A model generated the notes under the pieces. That model made no database searches. It was not told where the DNA came from and was given only the letters and a program-made list of their open reading frames with translations. A program made the translations under genes and the position numbers. 64,000 nt of DNA from CAJPPJ01 sp963536495 (GTDB lineage: Bacteria; Bacillota_I; Bacilli_A; RF39; UBA660), in NCBI GenBank assembly GCA_963536495.1, contig CAUTAF010000006.1, positions 25,127-89,126 of the forward strand, given 5' to 3'. Below are positions 7,289-16,741 of this stretch, one piece after another. Position 1 is the stretch's first letter. The number at the start of each line of letters is the position of its first letter.

Positions 7289-8386
7289 TTATACATTAAA
7301 TCTAAAGAAACATATATCTGCATCTTTCATCAAATAATCTTTTCCTTCAATTCTAATTTTTCCTTTTTCTTTCAAAGTATTTTCATCCGGATATTCAAGT
7401 AAATCTTTATAATTATAAACTTCTGCTTTTATAAAGCCTTTTTGTATATCACTATGTATTAAACCTGCACATTCTTTTGCTGTCATACCATTTTTATAAG
7501 TCCATGCTTTTACTTCATCTTTACCTACTGTAAAAAATGTAGATAAATTTAATATTTCATAAGTAGATATTATTAAATTATCTAGTGCAGAATTTTTCAT
7601 ATTAACTGCCGAAAGCATCTCTTCTTTTTCTTTATCGTCTAAATCTTTTAATTCTTCTTCTAATTTTACACAAACTTCTATGACTTTAGAACCTTCTTCT
7701 TTAGCATATGTTTTTAATATTTCTACATATTCATTATTTTTATTTATATCTTCTTCTTTTATATTAGCTAAATATATAATTGGTTTCATAGTTAAAAAAT
7801 TATATGATTTTATTGAAAGTTTTTCTTCTTCGTTTAAATCAATTCTTCTTATAGAAATGTTGTTTTTTAAACCTTCTTCACATTTTAATAAAGTTTCATA
7901 TTCAAGTAAATCTGACTTGTTTTTTTCTGTTTTAACTTTTTTAGCCATTTTTGATAATCTATTAGTAATTATAGCCATATCTGCTAAAGCTAATTCTAAA
8001 TTAATAACTTCTACATCTGATACTGGATCAACTTTAGAATTTACATGAATTATATTTTCATCTTCAAAACATCTTACCACTTCACAGATAGCATCAACTT
8101 CTCTAATATGTGATAAAAACTTATTACCTAAACCTTCTCCATCAGAAGCCCCTTTTACTAAACCAGCTATATCTATAAATTCATAACTAGTTGGAACTAA
8201 AGATTTAGGCTTAAAAATTTCATTTAATTTTTCTAATCTTTTATCGTTCACAAAAACTGTTCCAAGGTTTGGTTCTATAGTAGCAAAAGGATAGTTTGCT
8301 GATAATATATTTTGCTTGGTAATTGCATTAAATAAAGTGGATTTTCCTACATTTGGTAATCCTACGATTCCTGCTTTTAAACTCAT
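7289..8386 (-). CDS. ychF: Ribosome-binding ATPase YchF (Obg-like family)
   Basis: 365 aa. An Obg-family P-loop protein that prefers ATP and binds ribosomes. Visible: P-loop GLPNVGKST (residues 9-17), switch region YPFATIEPNLGTV, the G4 position NIKE in place of NKxD (the YchF hallmark linked to ATP preference), a coiled-coil middle, and a C-terminal TGS domain ending in FFRFNV. AGGAG site upstream. Its neighbourhood with DUF951, MscS and parAB matches the left side of the Bacillus origin (yyaF region). Confidence 0.96.
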   Translation of the reverse strand: MSLKAGIVGLPNVGKSTLFNAITKQNILSANYPFATIEPNLGTVFVNDKRLEKLNEIFKPKSLVPTSYEFIDIAGLVKGASDGEGLGNKFLSHIREVDAICEVVRCFEDENIIHVNSKVDPVSDVEVINLELALADMAIITNRLSKMAKKVKTEKNKSDLLEYETLLKCEEGLKNNISIRRIDLNEEEKLSIKSYNFLTMKPIIYLANIKEEDINKNNEYVEILKTYAKEEGSKVIEVCVKLEEELKDLDDKEKEEMLSAVNMKNSALDNLIISTYEILNLSTFFTVGKDEVKAWTYKNGMTAKECAGLIHSDIQKGFIKAEVYNYKDLLEYPDENTLKEKGKIRIEGKDYLMKDADICFFRFNV

Positions 8387-8395
8387 ATTTTTCTC

Positions 8396-9934
8396 CTAAA
8401 TAATCGGTTTCATATTAGGTCCTATAGGTAGTCCTAATATATATGTAAATATTGTTATTGCAATTAATGTTATAACTACAATTATAAGTATAGGTTTTAA
8501 TAAAGATATTGCTTTTTTAATACCTATTGGGGTTTCATTAGTATTATATATATTTAAAAACACCAAATAAATTATAAATCCACCAAAAAATGGTGATATT
8601 GCTTTAAACATAGCATCACTCGTTGTAAAAAGAAATGTTGCATAACCAGCTGTCATACTAGATAAATTAAATTTTGGAATTAAAACAGCAGATAATATTT
8701 TCCATTTTTCAGTAAATGATGGTAAAAATATACCAGATAAAGATATTACAAATATCGACAAAACAATTAATGCTATACTAGTAAATCCTTCTTTATCTAA
8801 TAAATTACTTAAAAAACTTGTTATAAATAAACCAATATTACTTATTTCGTAAAGTTTTATAAAAATTATAAAGAAAAACATAGTTATTACTACTTTTCCC
8901 AAATGTTGAAATTCTAAAAATACATTATTTGTAAATTCATTTATGTTTTTATATATTTTTGCATTTAATATATAAACAATAGACATAACTATAGATATAA
9001 AAAGTACATAAAAAATCATACCGTCTATTACAACACTATTTGAAGAAAAAACTTTATCTATATATTTAGGCATATTGTGATCTAATAATAAACCAGAATA
9101 TGGTAATTTAGGTATTAAACAATATATAAACGATAGAAAAACTACTATTCCACTAATTATTGAAATAAAATAAGCTTTATTATCTATTGTAATTTCTTTT
9201 TTTATTTCTTCTAATTCTTCTTTTTCTTTATATTTTGGAATAATTTTTACAACTAAATTTTCTATAATATAAGTCATTATAAAACTTAATAATATAATAG
9301 TAACAATAGAAACAAACATTATAGATGTAAAAGGTAAATACGAACCTTCTTCTATAAAATTCATAGTTGCATATGCTATTTCCGAAATATTATATTGATA
9401 AATTCCAAATATTAAATTTATACCATATGTAAAAGTAACCGATGCATATACAGTAATTATTCCTAGTATTGGATTTTTCTTATTGCTTTTATATAAAAGT
9501 GCAGCAAAAGGTATTAAAAACACCATTGGAAAATCCCCAAAAACTTTTGTTATCATAGACAATAAAACTAAAATATAAGTTATTGTACTAGATTTCATAT
9601 TACTACATTTTTTAAATACTACATCTAAAAATCCTGATGCTGATAAAAAAGCAAGCGAAATAAAAGATACTAAAACATAATAAAAGTATTTATACGATAA
9701 TAAATTTTTAATAGAATTTATAAAAACATCATTAAAAGTTTCCCTTGTTAGTAAATTATTAATATATACAGGTACTATTTTTGTTTCTTTTGATATAGCA
9801 TCCATTATTTTATAATTAGTATTAAATTTAAATGCATATAAAATAGATGTTATAAAAATTAAAACAATAGATAATACCAAAAACAAATATATAGGATCTA
9901 GATAAAATTTTTTAAACTTAATTTTTTTTGCCAT
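8396..9934 (-). CDS. AbgT-family transporter
   Basis: 512 aa with roughly 11-13 membrane helices. The fold and the C-terminal segment around PSFTEKWKILSAVLIPKF, then TTSDAMFKAISPFFGG, correspond to the AbgT family (p-aminobenzoyl-glutamate uptake in E. coli; MtrF and YdaH export sulphonamides in a proton-dependent way). The substrate cannot be told from sequence. The start lies one base after the DUF951 stop, so translation is probably coupled. It is an unusual insertion in this otherwise conserved origin-proximal cluster. Confidence 0.8.
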   Translation of the reverse strand: MAKKIKFKKFYLDPIYLFLVLSIVLIFITSILYAFKFNTNYKIMDAISKETKIVPVYINNLLTRETFNDVFINSIKNLLSYKYFYYVLVSFISLAFLSASGFLDVVFKKCSNMKSSTITYILVLLSMITKVFGDFPMVFLIPFAALLYKSNKKNPILGIITVYASVTFTYGINLIFGIYQYNISEIAYATMNFIEEGSYLPFTSIMFVSIVTIILLSFIMTYIIENLVVKIIPKYKEKEELEEIKKEITIDNKAYFISIISGIVVFLSFIYCLIPKLPYSGLLLDHNMPKYIDKVFSSNSVVIDGMIFYVLFISIVMSIVYILNAKIYKNINEFTNNVFLEFQHLGKVVITMFFFIIFIKLYEISNIGLFITSFLSNLLDKEGFTSIALIVLSIFVISLSGIFLPSFTEKWKILSAVLIPKFNLSSMTAGYATFLFTTSDAMFKAISPFFGGFIIYLVFLNIYNTNETPIGIKKAISLLKPILIIVVITLIAITIFTYILGLPIGPNMKPII

Positions 9935-9935
9935 T

Positions 9936-10127
9936 TTATTCTACTACTTTCTTTAATTTTTTATTAAATTCAATTCTACTTATTAATATAACTCTATTGC
10001 AGTTAGTACATTTTAACTTTATATCTGCTCCAAGTCTTACTACTTCCCACAAATTAGCACCACAAGGATGTCCTTTTTTCATAATAACTTTTGAATTTAA
10101 TTTTATATTTTTTTCTTTATCTTCCAT
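9936..10127 (-). CDS. DUF951 family small protein
   Basis: 63 aa. Matches the DUF951 pattern: a hydrophobic strand-rich protein with KKGHPCGANLWEVVRLGAD, then LKCTNCNRVILISR. The Cys in PCG plus the CxxC suggest a metal or structural role like a zinc ribbon. In Bacillus the homologue sits near mscS-like and parAB genes, as here. Function is unknown for the whole family. Overlaps the 3' end of mscS by 11 bases. Confidence 0.9.
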   Translation of the reverse strand: MEDKEKNIKLNSKVIMKKGHPCGANLWEVVRLGADIKLKCTNCNRVILISRIEFNKKLKKVVE

Positions 10128-10902
10128 TTTTAATATCTAACCTTTCATAAGGCATATTAATTTTTTCTTTTATAAATAAATCAATTATATATTTTCTTAA
10201 AAGTCTTTCAATATCATATTGTTCTTCAGATTTTGTTTCACATATAACTCTTATAGATTTATAATTAGTATCAACTTTTGTAATTCCTAATATATTAGGT
10301 TTATCAACGATATTTTTATCTAATGTCTTATCAAATTTATCTAAGTTTTTTTCTAAAACATGAGTTATTTTTTCCATATCTTCTTCTATATCTACTAAAA
10401 CATCTACTACTCCAAAACTATTATACATAGAACTATTAATAACTTTTGATATAAGCTTATTATTTATAATAAGAACTGGTCCATCCCATTTTTTAATTTT
10501 TGTAGTTCTAAGAGTTATGTTTAAAACAGTTCCTTTAAAACCATCTACTTCTATTACATCACCTATAGAAAAATAATCTTCTGTAATAATAGTAATACCA
10601 GTTATTATATCTTTTATAAAATCTTGAAATGCAAGCCCCATAACAGCTCCGGCAAGACCAAGACCAGCTACGAAACCTCCAACATTAAAACCAAGAAATG
10701 CTAATATAGTTAAAATTATTAATATCAACACTAATATTTTTAATATATTTTTTATAAATCTATATATAGTTTCTCTTTTTTTATAATTTTTATCTTTTGT
10801 TCTAAGCATAATTTTTAATGCTTTTGTTATAATAAAATAAACTACTATATATATTGTTATAGGTAATAATATTTTAAATATATCATTAACAATAATTTTC
10901 AT
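10117..10902 (-). CDS. Small-conductance mechanosensitive channel, MscS family
   Basis: 261 aa. Two to three N-terminal helices, then the Gly/Ala-rich pore helix (GGFVAGLGLAGAVMGLAFQD, about residues 75-94), the beta domain with SIGDVIEVDGFKGTVLNITL, and a C-terminal alpha/beta domain. This is the typical compact MscS plan, an osmotic safety valve in the cytoplasmic membrane. GGAG site upstream; four bases after the parB stop, so it may read through from parAB. Confidence 0.93.
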   Translation of the reverse strand: MKIIVNDIFKILLPITIYIVVYFIITKALKIMLRTKDKNYKKRETIYRFIKNILKILVLILIILTILAFLGFNVGGFVAGLGLAGAVMGLAFQDFIKDIITGITIITEDYFSIGDVIEVDGFKGTVLNITLRTTKIKKWDGPVLIINNKLISKVINSSMYNSFGVVDVLVDIEEDMEKITHVLEKNLDKFDKTLDKNIVDKPNILGITKVDTNYKSIRVICETKSEEQYDIERLLRKYIIDLFIKEKINMPYERLDIKNGR

Positions 10903-10906
10903 TAAA

Positions 10907-11785
10907 TTACTCCAATCCTATAATTTCTAAAATTCTTTCTAAATCATTTTTATTATTGAAATATATTTCTATTTTTTTATTTTTAATACTTATTTTTGTA
11001 CCTAATTTATCTTCTAAACTTTCTTCAAAGTCTCTAAAAATTTCACTTTGTAATGTTGGTTTCTTAACAATTACATGTTTTTTTTCTAAACTAGCATCTT
11101 GAGATAATTTTTCTATTTCTCTTACACTTAAACCTTCATTTATTATTCTTTCTGCTAATTTTTCTACTTGTTCATCATTAGACATCTTAGATAACACTCT
11201 TGCATGTCCTGCTGATATTTTTCCTAATCTAACATCTTTTTTTACTTTTTCATTTAAATTCAATAAACCTAACATATTAGTAATATGACTTCTACTTTTT
11301 CCTAATTTTTTTGCTAGTTCTTCTTGTGTTAAAGACAATGATTTAATAAGTCCATCATAAGCTGATGCTTCTTCTATAGCATTTAAATTTTCTCTTTGTA
11401 AGTTTTCAAGTAATGCTATTTCCATCATTTCTTGATCAGTAAAATCTTTAATTATTGCTGGAATTGTAGTTTTACCTGCCATTATAGAAGCTCTAACTCT
11501 TCTTTCCCCAGCTACTATTTCATAACCTTTAATTATACTTTTCTTAATAATTATTGGTTGAAAAACTCCATGTTCTTTTATTGATGCTGCTAATTCTTGA
11601 AGTTTTTCTTCATCAAATGTTTTTCTTGGTTGATATGGATTAGATCTTAACTCTGTAAGTTCTATTTCTTTTATTTCATTTTTTGGTGTCTTTTCAGTTA
11701 TTTCTTTTTCTACTACATTAAAATCTAATGTATCTCCAAATAAATCTTCTAACCCTTTACCTAATGCTTTTCTTTTAGTTTCCAT
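10907..11785 (-). CDS. parB: Chromosome partitioning protein ParB (Spo0J)
   Basis: 292 aa. A CTP-dependent clamp that loads at parS and spreads, recruiting SMC and regulating ParA. Visible: METKRKALGKGLEDLFGD at the N-terminus (ParA-interacting segment), ELRSNPYQPRKTFDEEKL, the CTP-binding region with IVAGERRVRASIMAG, ALLENLQRENLNAIEEA, and helix-turn-helix LTQEELAKKLGKSRSHITN. I start at the ATG (11785) rather than a TTG three codons upstream. Its coding region overlaps parA by 11 bases. Cognate parS sites are at 29254..29269 and 29387..29402. Confidence 0.96.
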   Translation of the reverse strand: METKRKALGKGLEDLFGDTLDFNVVEKEITEKTPKNEIKEIELTELRSNPYQPRKTFDEEKLQELAASIKEHGVFQPIIIKKSIIKGYEIVAGERRVRASIMAGKTTIPAIIKDFTDQEMMEIALLENLQRENLNAIEEASAYDGLIKSLSLTQEELAKKLGKSRSHITNMLGLLNLNEKVKKDVRLGKISAGHARVLSKMSNDEQVEKLAERIINEGLSVREIEKLSQDASLEKKHVIVKKPTLQSEIFRDFEESLEDKLGTKISIKNKKIEIYFNNKNDLERILEIIGLE

Positions 11786-12560
11786 TTCTTTCAATCACTT
11801 CCTTCGCTAAATTTAAGTAAGCTTCTGTTCCCCTACATTTTGGATCATAATCTATAATTGGTTTCCCGTGACTAGGAGCTTCACTTAATTTTACCATTCT
11901 AGGTATTATTGTATTGTATACTTTTTCTTTAAAATACTTTCTTATATCTTCCACTACTTCAAATCCTAAAATAGTTCTAGAATCAAGCATAGTAAGAAGT
12001 ACTCCTTCTATTGCTAAAGTAGGATTTATTGTTTTTTTAGCAATACTTATAGTATTTAAAATTTGTGTTATACCTTCTAGTGCATAAAATTCACATTGCA
12101 CAGGAATTATAACTGAATTTGATGCCCCCATAGCATTTTTACTAAATACATCTAAAGATGGTGGACAATCAATAATTATATAATCATATCTTTCTAAAAT
12201 TTTAAATAATACATTTTTTAATTGTAAATTTTTATTAAAGTTTTGATCAATTTTTGCTTTTTCATCTAAAGCCATAGATAATTTTGCTAAACTTATTAAA
12301 GAAGGTATTATATCTAATCTACTATAAGCTGTTTTTACTATTGCTTGTTCTACACTTACTTCTTCATTCATTACTTCAAATATACTATTTTCTATATTTG
12401 ATTTATCTATACCCAGACCTGTAGTAGCATTTCCTTGAGGATCAAAATCTATTAATAAAACTCGTTTGCCTAAAATTGCTAATGAAGCTGCTAAATTAAT
12501 ACTTGTGGTTGTTTTACCTACACCACCCTTTTGATTTACTAACGATATTACTTTTGCCAT
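11775..12560 (-). CDS. parA: Chromosome partitioning ATPase ParA (Soj)
   Basis: 261 aa. Deviant Walker A KGGVGKTTTSINLAASLA near the N-terminus, the LLIDFDPQGNATTGLG motif A', and Walker B YIIIDCPPSLDVFSKNAM identify a chromosomal Soj-type ParA. It binds DNA as an ATP dimer and, in Bacillus, controls DnaA activity. GGAGG site before the ATG. First gene of the parA-parB-mscS group. Confidence 0.97.
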   Translation of the reverse strand: MAKVISLVNQKGGVGKTTTSINLAASLAILGKRVLLIDFDPQGNATTGLGIDKSNIENSIFEVMNEEVSVEQAIVKTAYSRLDIIPSLISLAKLSMALDEKAKIDQNFNKNLQLKNVLFKILERYDYIIIDCPPSLDVFSKNAMGASNSVIIPVQCEFYALEGITQILNTISIAKKTINPTLAIEGVLLTMLDSRTILGFEVVEDIRKYFKEKVYNTIIPRMVKLSEAPSHGKPIIDYDPKCRGTEAYLNLAKEVIERNGN

Positions 12561-12635
12561 TAATCCTCCTAGAATTTAAACTATAAAATTTATATATATA
12601 TAATATCAAAAAAAATATAATAAATATAGTTCTTA

Positions 12636-12662
12636 AAGAAAAAACACTTTAAATAAGTGTTT
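12636..12662 (-). terminator. Terminator after the noc-like gene
   Basis: In minus-strand sense AAACACTT (12662..12655), a five-base loop, AAGTGTTT (12649..12642), then TTTC. The stop codon of the noc-like gene is inside the stem. It separates that gene from parA. Confidence 0.65.
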
Positions 12663-14106
12663 AATTTTTTTTTATTTCTAGTGTCAATTCTAAGTGATCT
12701 TGATAAGTTTTTCTTATTTCTTTTACTTCTATTCCTCTAGCTTTCAAATTATTTATAACATTTCCTATACCAATAAGTGCTAATTTTAAATCTTGAGAAT
12801 TAATTAAATTTTTTGTGTTTTCATTTGGTTCTATAGAAGTATTATTTTCTACACCAATTTCTTGATTAGTTGGTAATATCATTCCACCAGTTTGACTTAT
12901 TAAAACATCGTCATTTGAAACATTATTTAAAATTGGTTCATTATTATCAATAACTTTTTCTTCTAAATTGTTATCTGATTTATTTTTTAATTCTTCATTC
13001 ATTACTAATTCATTGTTAGAATTATTATTTAATATATAAGCTGGTACTTTAATAGGTTCTATTTTAGCTATAACATTTTCTTTCACTTCTTCTACAGGTT
13101 TTCCAGCTAAAAGACCTTCTCCAAGAATTTCTTCTCCTGTTATAGTTTGTTTTATTTCGTTATTAAAATCAACTTTCTTAAATCTATCAAAATTTAATTC
13201 TGAAGAAGAATTTTCTTCTAAATTATTACTAACAGGTTCTTCTACTATATCGTTTTTTAATACTTGATTATTATTTGTTTCAGTATTATTAGAAGGCATT
13301 GAAATATTAAATGGCATTTCTTGATTATAAGTTAAATTTTGATTTTCAACTACTTCATTAGAAGCTAAATTAAATGGTTGATTATTAACAAGTTCTTGAT
13401 TTTTTACTCCTAAATTTTTATTTATATTTCCATCATATAAAAAATTTTGATTTATTTCTTTATTAACAAAGTTTGAATTATTTATTTCATTATTCATATT
13501 ATTACCTTCATTTTCTTTTTTAATCATTTCATCTAAGATTCTAACAGGTATCTTTTTAGTTATTATTTCATTTAATAAAGATTTTTGTTTTTCTACATCT
13601 TGAATAGTTAATAAAGATCTTGCATGTCTTTCTGAAATTTCAGAATTAAGTAGTGCTTCTTGAACTTCTTCTGGTAATGTTAAAAGTCTTAATTTATTTG
13701 ATATTGCAGATTGACTTTTTCCCATAGTTTTTGCTAACTCTTCTTGAGTAATATTATCTAAACTTAAAATAGTTTGATATGTTCTAGCTTCTTCTATCGG
13801 AGTTAAATCTTGTCTTTGAATATTTTCAAGTAAAGCTTGTTTTGATGTTTCTTTATCATCGAGATTTCTAACTATAGCTGGTATTGTTGTCTTACCTGCT
13901 ATTGTAGATGCTTTATATCTTCTTTCTCCTGCTATTATTTCATATTTATTATTAACTATTGGTCTTACTATTATAGGTTGAATTACGCCATGTTCTTTAA
14001 TAGATAATGCTAATTCATCAAGAGCTTGATCTTTAAAAACTTCTCTTGGTTGAAAACGATTAGGAATAATATCATCAATACTAAGATTAATTACTTGTTC
14101 ATTCAT
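12661..14106 (-). CDS. noc: Noc-like nucleoid-occlusion protein (ParB paralogue) with a long Asn-rich linker
   Basis: 481 aa. Residues about 5-205 match the Noc branch of the ParB family: IIPNRFQPREVFKDQALDEL, CTP-binding IIAGERRYKAS, ALLENIQRQDLTPIEEA, helix-turn-helix ITQEELAKTMGKSQSAISNK, and SEISERHARSLL. Residues about 205-425 are a low-complexity Asn/Glu/Val linker with no domain signature. The last ~50 residues (LINSQDLKLALIGIGNVINN onward) look like a compact dimerisation domain. Bacillus Noc is about 283 aa. The N-terminal amphipathic membrane helix of Bacillus Noc is absent: the ParB domain begins at residue 5, and the AAAGGGG site fixes the start. Placement between rsmG and parA is the Bacillus noc position. 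A Noc-type site is at 31569..31582. Confidence 0.85.
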   Translation of the reverse strand: MNEQVINLSIDDIIPNRFQPREVFKDQALDELALSIKEHGVIQPIIVRPIVNNKYEIIAGERRYKASTIAGKTTIPAIVRNLDDKETSKQALLENIQRQDLTPIEEARTYQTILSLDNITQEELAKTMGKSQSAISNKLRLLTLPEEVQEALLNSEISERHARSLLTIQDVEKQKSLLNEIITKKIPVRILDEMIKKENEGNNMNNEINNSNFVNKEINQNFLYDGNINKNLGVKNQELVNNQPFNLASNEVVENQNLTYNQEMPFNISMPSNNTETNNNQVLKNDIVEEPVSNNLEENSSSELNFDRFKKVDFNNEIKQTITGEEILGEGLLAGKPVEEVKENVIAKIEPIKVPAYILNNNSNNELVMNEELKNKSDNNLEEKVIDNNEPILNNVSNDDVLISQTGGMILPTNQEIGVENNTSIEPNENTKNLINSQDLKLALIGIGNVINNLKARGIEVKEIRKTYQDHLELTLEIKKN

Positions 14107-14175
14107 AAATGACCCCTTTTTATTTTATTCTATTATTTATTATATAACACTTTCAATTTTTATAAAAGTTTTTTG

Positions 14176-14211
14176 ATATTAAAAAAGATTTAAAATTAAA
14201 TTTAAATCTTT
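14176..14211 (-). terminator. Terminator after rsmG
   Basis: In minus-strand sense AAAGATTTAAA (14211..14201), a six-base loop, TTTAAATCTTT (14194..14184), then TTTAAT. It lies directly at the rsmG stop and isolates it from the noc-like gene downstream. Confidence 0.7.
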
Positions 14212-14885
14212 TACAATACTTGTTTCTTTATTAATGTATATTTTCTTGGATATTTATTATTATGTTTTTCTTTTGTAAATACAATTATATTTCTTATATC
14301 TTTAGTTATAGGAAGAAGATATTCTTCTTGTTTTTCTATTTTTAAATTTAAATTATCTAATAAATTTTTACTAATTTCTTCTTTTCTTCCTCTCATTAAT
14401 ACCAATTCTTTTTGATATACATTATATGAAAGTTCTGCTAAATAAGAAATACTACCTACTGCTCTTGCTATTACAACATCACTTTTTATAGATAATTCTT
14501 CTATTCTAGAATGTATTGCAGTTATATTTTTTAAATCTAACATTTTTATTACATCATTTAAAAATTTTATTTTTTTATTATTAGAATCAACTAAAAATAT
14601 TTTTAAATCAGGAAAAAATATTTTCAAAACAACTCCTGGAAATCCAGCTCCTGTTCCTATATCAGCAAGACTTTCAATTTTTTTAAAATCATAATATTTA
14701 GAAATAATTATTGAATCATAAAAATGTTTTAAATATATATCTTCATCTGTTATAAGAGCTGTTAAATTATATAATTTGTTTTGTTCTTGTAAATATTTTT
14801 TATATTTATTTAATTTATCTATTTGTTCTTGAGTAATTGATATATTATTTTTTTCTAATTCTTTTAAAAATTCATTTTCTTTCAT
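14211..14885 (-). CDS. rsmG: 16S rRNA m7G527 methyltransferase RsmG (GidB)
   Basis: 224 aa. The SAM-binding motif ADIGTGAGFPGVVLKIFFPD (about residues 72-91) is diagnostic. RsmG methylates G527 of 16S rRNA near the decoding site; its loss gives low-level streptomycin resistance in other bacteria. The gene overlaps mnmG by 14 bases, as is common for the mnmE-mnmG-rsmG cluster. AAGGGA site upstream. Confidence 0.95.
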   Translation of the reverse strand: MKENEFLKELEKNNISITQEQIDKLNKYKKYLQEQNKLYNLTALITDEDIYLKHFYDSIIISKYYDFKKIESLADIGTGAGFPGVVLKIFFPDLKIFLVDSNNKKIKFLNDVIKMLDLKNITAIHSRIEELSIKSDVVIARAVGSISYLAELSYNVYQKELVLMRGRKEEISKNLLDNLNLKIEKQEEYLLPITKDIRNIIVFTKEKHNNKYPRKYTLIKKQVL

Positions 14886-16740
14886 TTTTAATCCCTTTTA
14901 AATATATTTGAACTTTCATAATATCATTAAGATTAACACCACTAATTCTTAATGCTTGACCTAAATTAACCGGATTTATACTATTAAGTTTTTCTGTTGC
15001 TTCTGAACTTAAATTACTTATATCTTTGTAATTAATATTTTCTGGTATTTTTATATTTTCATAAACATTCATTTTATCTATTTCTTTTTGTTCTTTTGCT
15101 ATATAACCAGCATATTTAATATCAGTTTCTACTACTTGCATTACTACTTTTTGATAAGTATTTTTTAAAAATTTAGTTAAATTTTCTATTTTTATTTCAG
15201 GTCTTTTTAATAAATCATATAATTTTATTCCATCGTATATTTTAACTGAGGATAAAGATTCTAAAAACTTATTATTTTCTTCATTTGGTACAAGTTTTAT
15301 AGTTTGTAATTCTTCGATTAAACTTTTTTGTTCTTTTTTCTTCTTTTCAAATAAAAGATAATCTTCTTTTGTTACTAAACCTACTTTTTTACCATATTCT
15401 CTTAATCTAAAATCAGCATTATCATCTCTTAAAATAAGTCTATATTCCGCTCTTGAAGTTAATAATCTATATGGATCTATAACACCTTTTGTTACTAAAT
15501 CATCTATTAATACTCCAATATATGCTTCATCTCTTTTTAAGATTAAAGGTTCTTCTCCTCTTAATTTTAAAGATGCATTTATTCCTGCTATTAGACCTTG
15601 ACACGCCGCTTCTTCATATCCACTAGTTCCATTTATTTGACCTGCTGTGTATAAGTTTTCTATTATTTTTGTTTCTAAACTAGGTTTTATTTGTAATGAA
15701 TCAACTGCATCATATTCTATTGCATAAGCATACTTTTTAACTACACAATTTTCAAGTCCAGGTAATGTTCTTATCATTTTATCTTGAACATCTATTGGCA
15801 TACTACTAGAAAATCCTTGGACATATATATCATCTGTATATTTACTTTCAGGTTCTAAAAATACTTGATGAGATTCTTTATCTTTAAATCTAACTATTTT
15901 ATCTTCGATAGAAGGACAATATCTAGGTCCAACTCCTTCTACTATTCCTCCATACATACTAGATTTTTCTAAATTAGCATTAATAATATCGTGAGTATCT
16001 TTATTGGTATAGATTAAATAACACGGAAGTTGTTTTTCTGTATCATAAACTTTATCATAATTTGAATAAGAAAAATGCCATATTTCATCATCTCCTGGTT
16101 GTCTTTCACCTTTTGAAAAATCTATTGAATCTCTTGCTATTCTTGGTGGTGTACCTGTTTTTAATCTCTTTATATTAAAACCTAATTCTTTTAAATTATC
16201 GCTTAATGTTAAAGATGGTTTTTCTCCATGTGGTCCTTCTTGAGTTTTATCCATTCCTCTTAATATAACAGCTTTCATATATGTTCCAGTAGTAACTATT
16301 ACTATATCAGAATATATATTTTCACCAGTTTCTGTAACTATACCTTTTACTTTTTTATCTTCAACTATTATAGAAGCAACCATAGCTTCTTTTATCTCTA
16401 AATTTTCTTGATTAACTAAAGTATTTAGCATTTCTTTATGATATATTTTTTTATCTGCTTGAGCTCTTAAAGATCTAACTGCTGGTCCTTTTTTAGTATT
16501 TAACATTTTCATTTGAAGTTGGCTTTTATCGATATTTTTAGCCATTTCTCCACCTAAAGCATCAATTTCTTTAACAACTATTCCTTTTGCTGGTCCTCCA
16601 ATTGATGGATTACAAGGCATATCAGCTATATTATCTATATTACTTGTTATAAGTAATGTTTTATTATTTGTTCTTGCACAAGAAAGAGCAGCTTCACATC
16701 CAGCATGTCCTCCTCCTATTACTATCACATCATATTTCAT
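14872..16740 (-). CDS. mnmG: tRNA U34 carboxymethylaminomethyl-modifying enzyme MnmG (GidA)
   Basis: 622 aa, normal length. FAD-binding GGGHAGCEAALSCARTN at the N-terminus, the Cys-containing MPCNPSIGGPAKG motif, and a helical C-terminal domain. It works with MnmE to modify U34 in tRNAs reading NNA/NNG codons. It begins one base after the mnmE stop, so the two partners are translated together. Confidence 0.97.
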   Translation of the reverse strand: MKYDVIVIGGGHAGCEAALSCARTNNKTLLITSNIDNIADMPCNPSIGGPAKGIVVKEIDALGGEMAKNIDKSQLQMKMLNTKKGPAVRSLRAQADKKIYHKEMLNTLVNQENLEIKEAMVASIIVEDKKVKGIVTETGENIYSDIVIVTTGTYMKAVILRGMDKTQEGPHGEKPSLTLSDNLKELGFNIKRLKTGTPPRIARDSIDFSKGERQPGDDEIWHFSYSNYDKVYDTEKQLPCYLIYTNKDTHDIINANLEKSSMYGGIVEGVGPRYCPSIEDKIVRFKDKESHQVFLEPESKYTDDIYVQGFSSSMPIDVQDKMIRTLPGLENCVVKKYAYAIEYDAVDSLQIKPSLETKIIENLYTAGQINGTSGYEEAACQGLIAGINASLKLRGEEPLILKRDEAYIGVLIDDLVTKGVIDPYRLLTSRAEYRLILRDDNADFRLREYGKKVGLVTKEDYLLFEKKKKEQKSLIEELQTIKLVPNEENNKFLESLSSVKIYDGIKLYDLLKRPEIKIENLTKFLKNTYQKVVMQVVETDIKYAGYIAKEQKEIDKMNVYENIKIPENINYKDISNLSSEATEKLNSINPVNLGQALRISGVNLNDIMKVQIYLKGIKNERK

Positions 16741-16741
16741 A

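Noticed and set aside
7680..8048. Plus-strand open frame of about 120 codons opposite ychF
   Set aside because: Lies entirely within a conserved gene, has no ribosome binding site, and its composition is the mirror image of the real coding strand.
10907..14106. parA-parB plus second ParB as an integrated plasmid remnant
   Set aside because: Gene order noc-parA-parB next to rsmG and the origin is the normal chromosomal arrangement in Bacilli.
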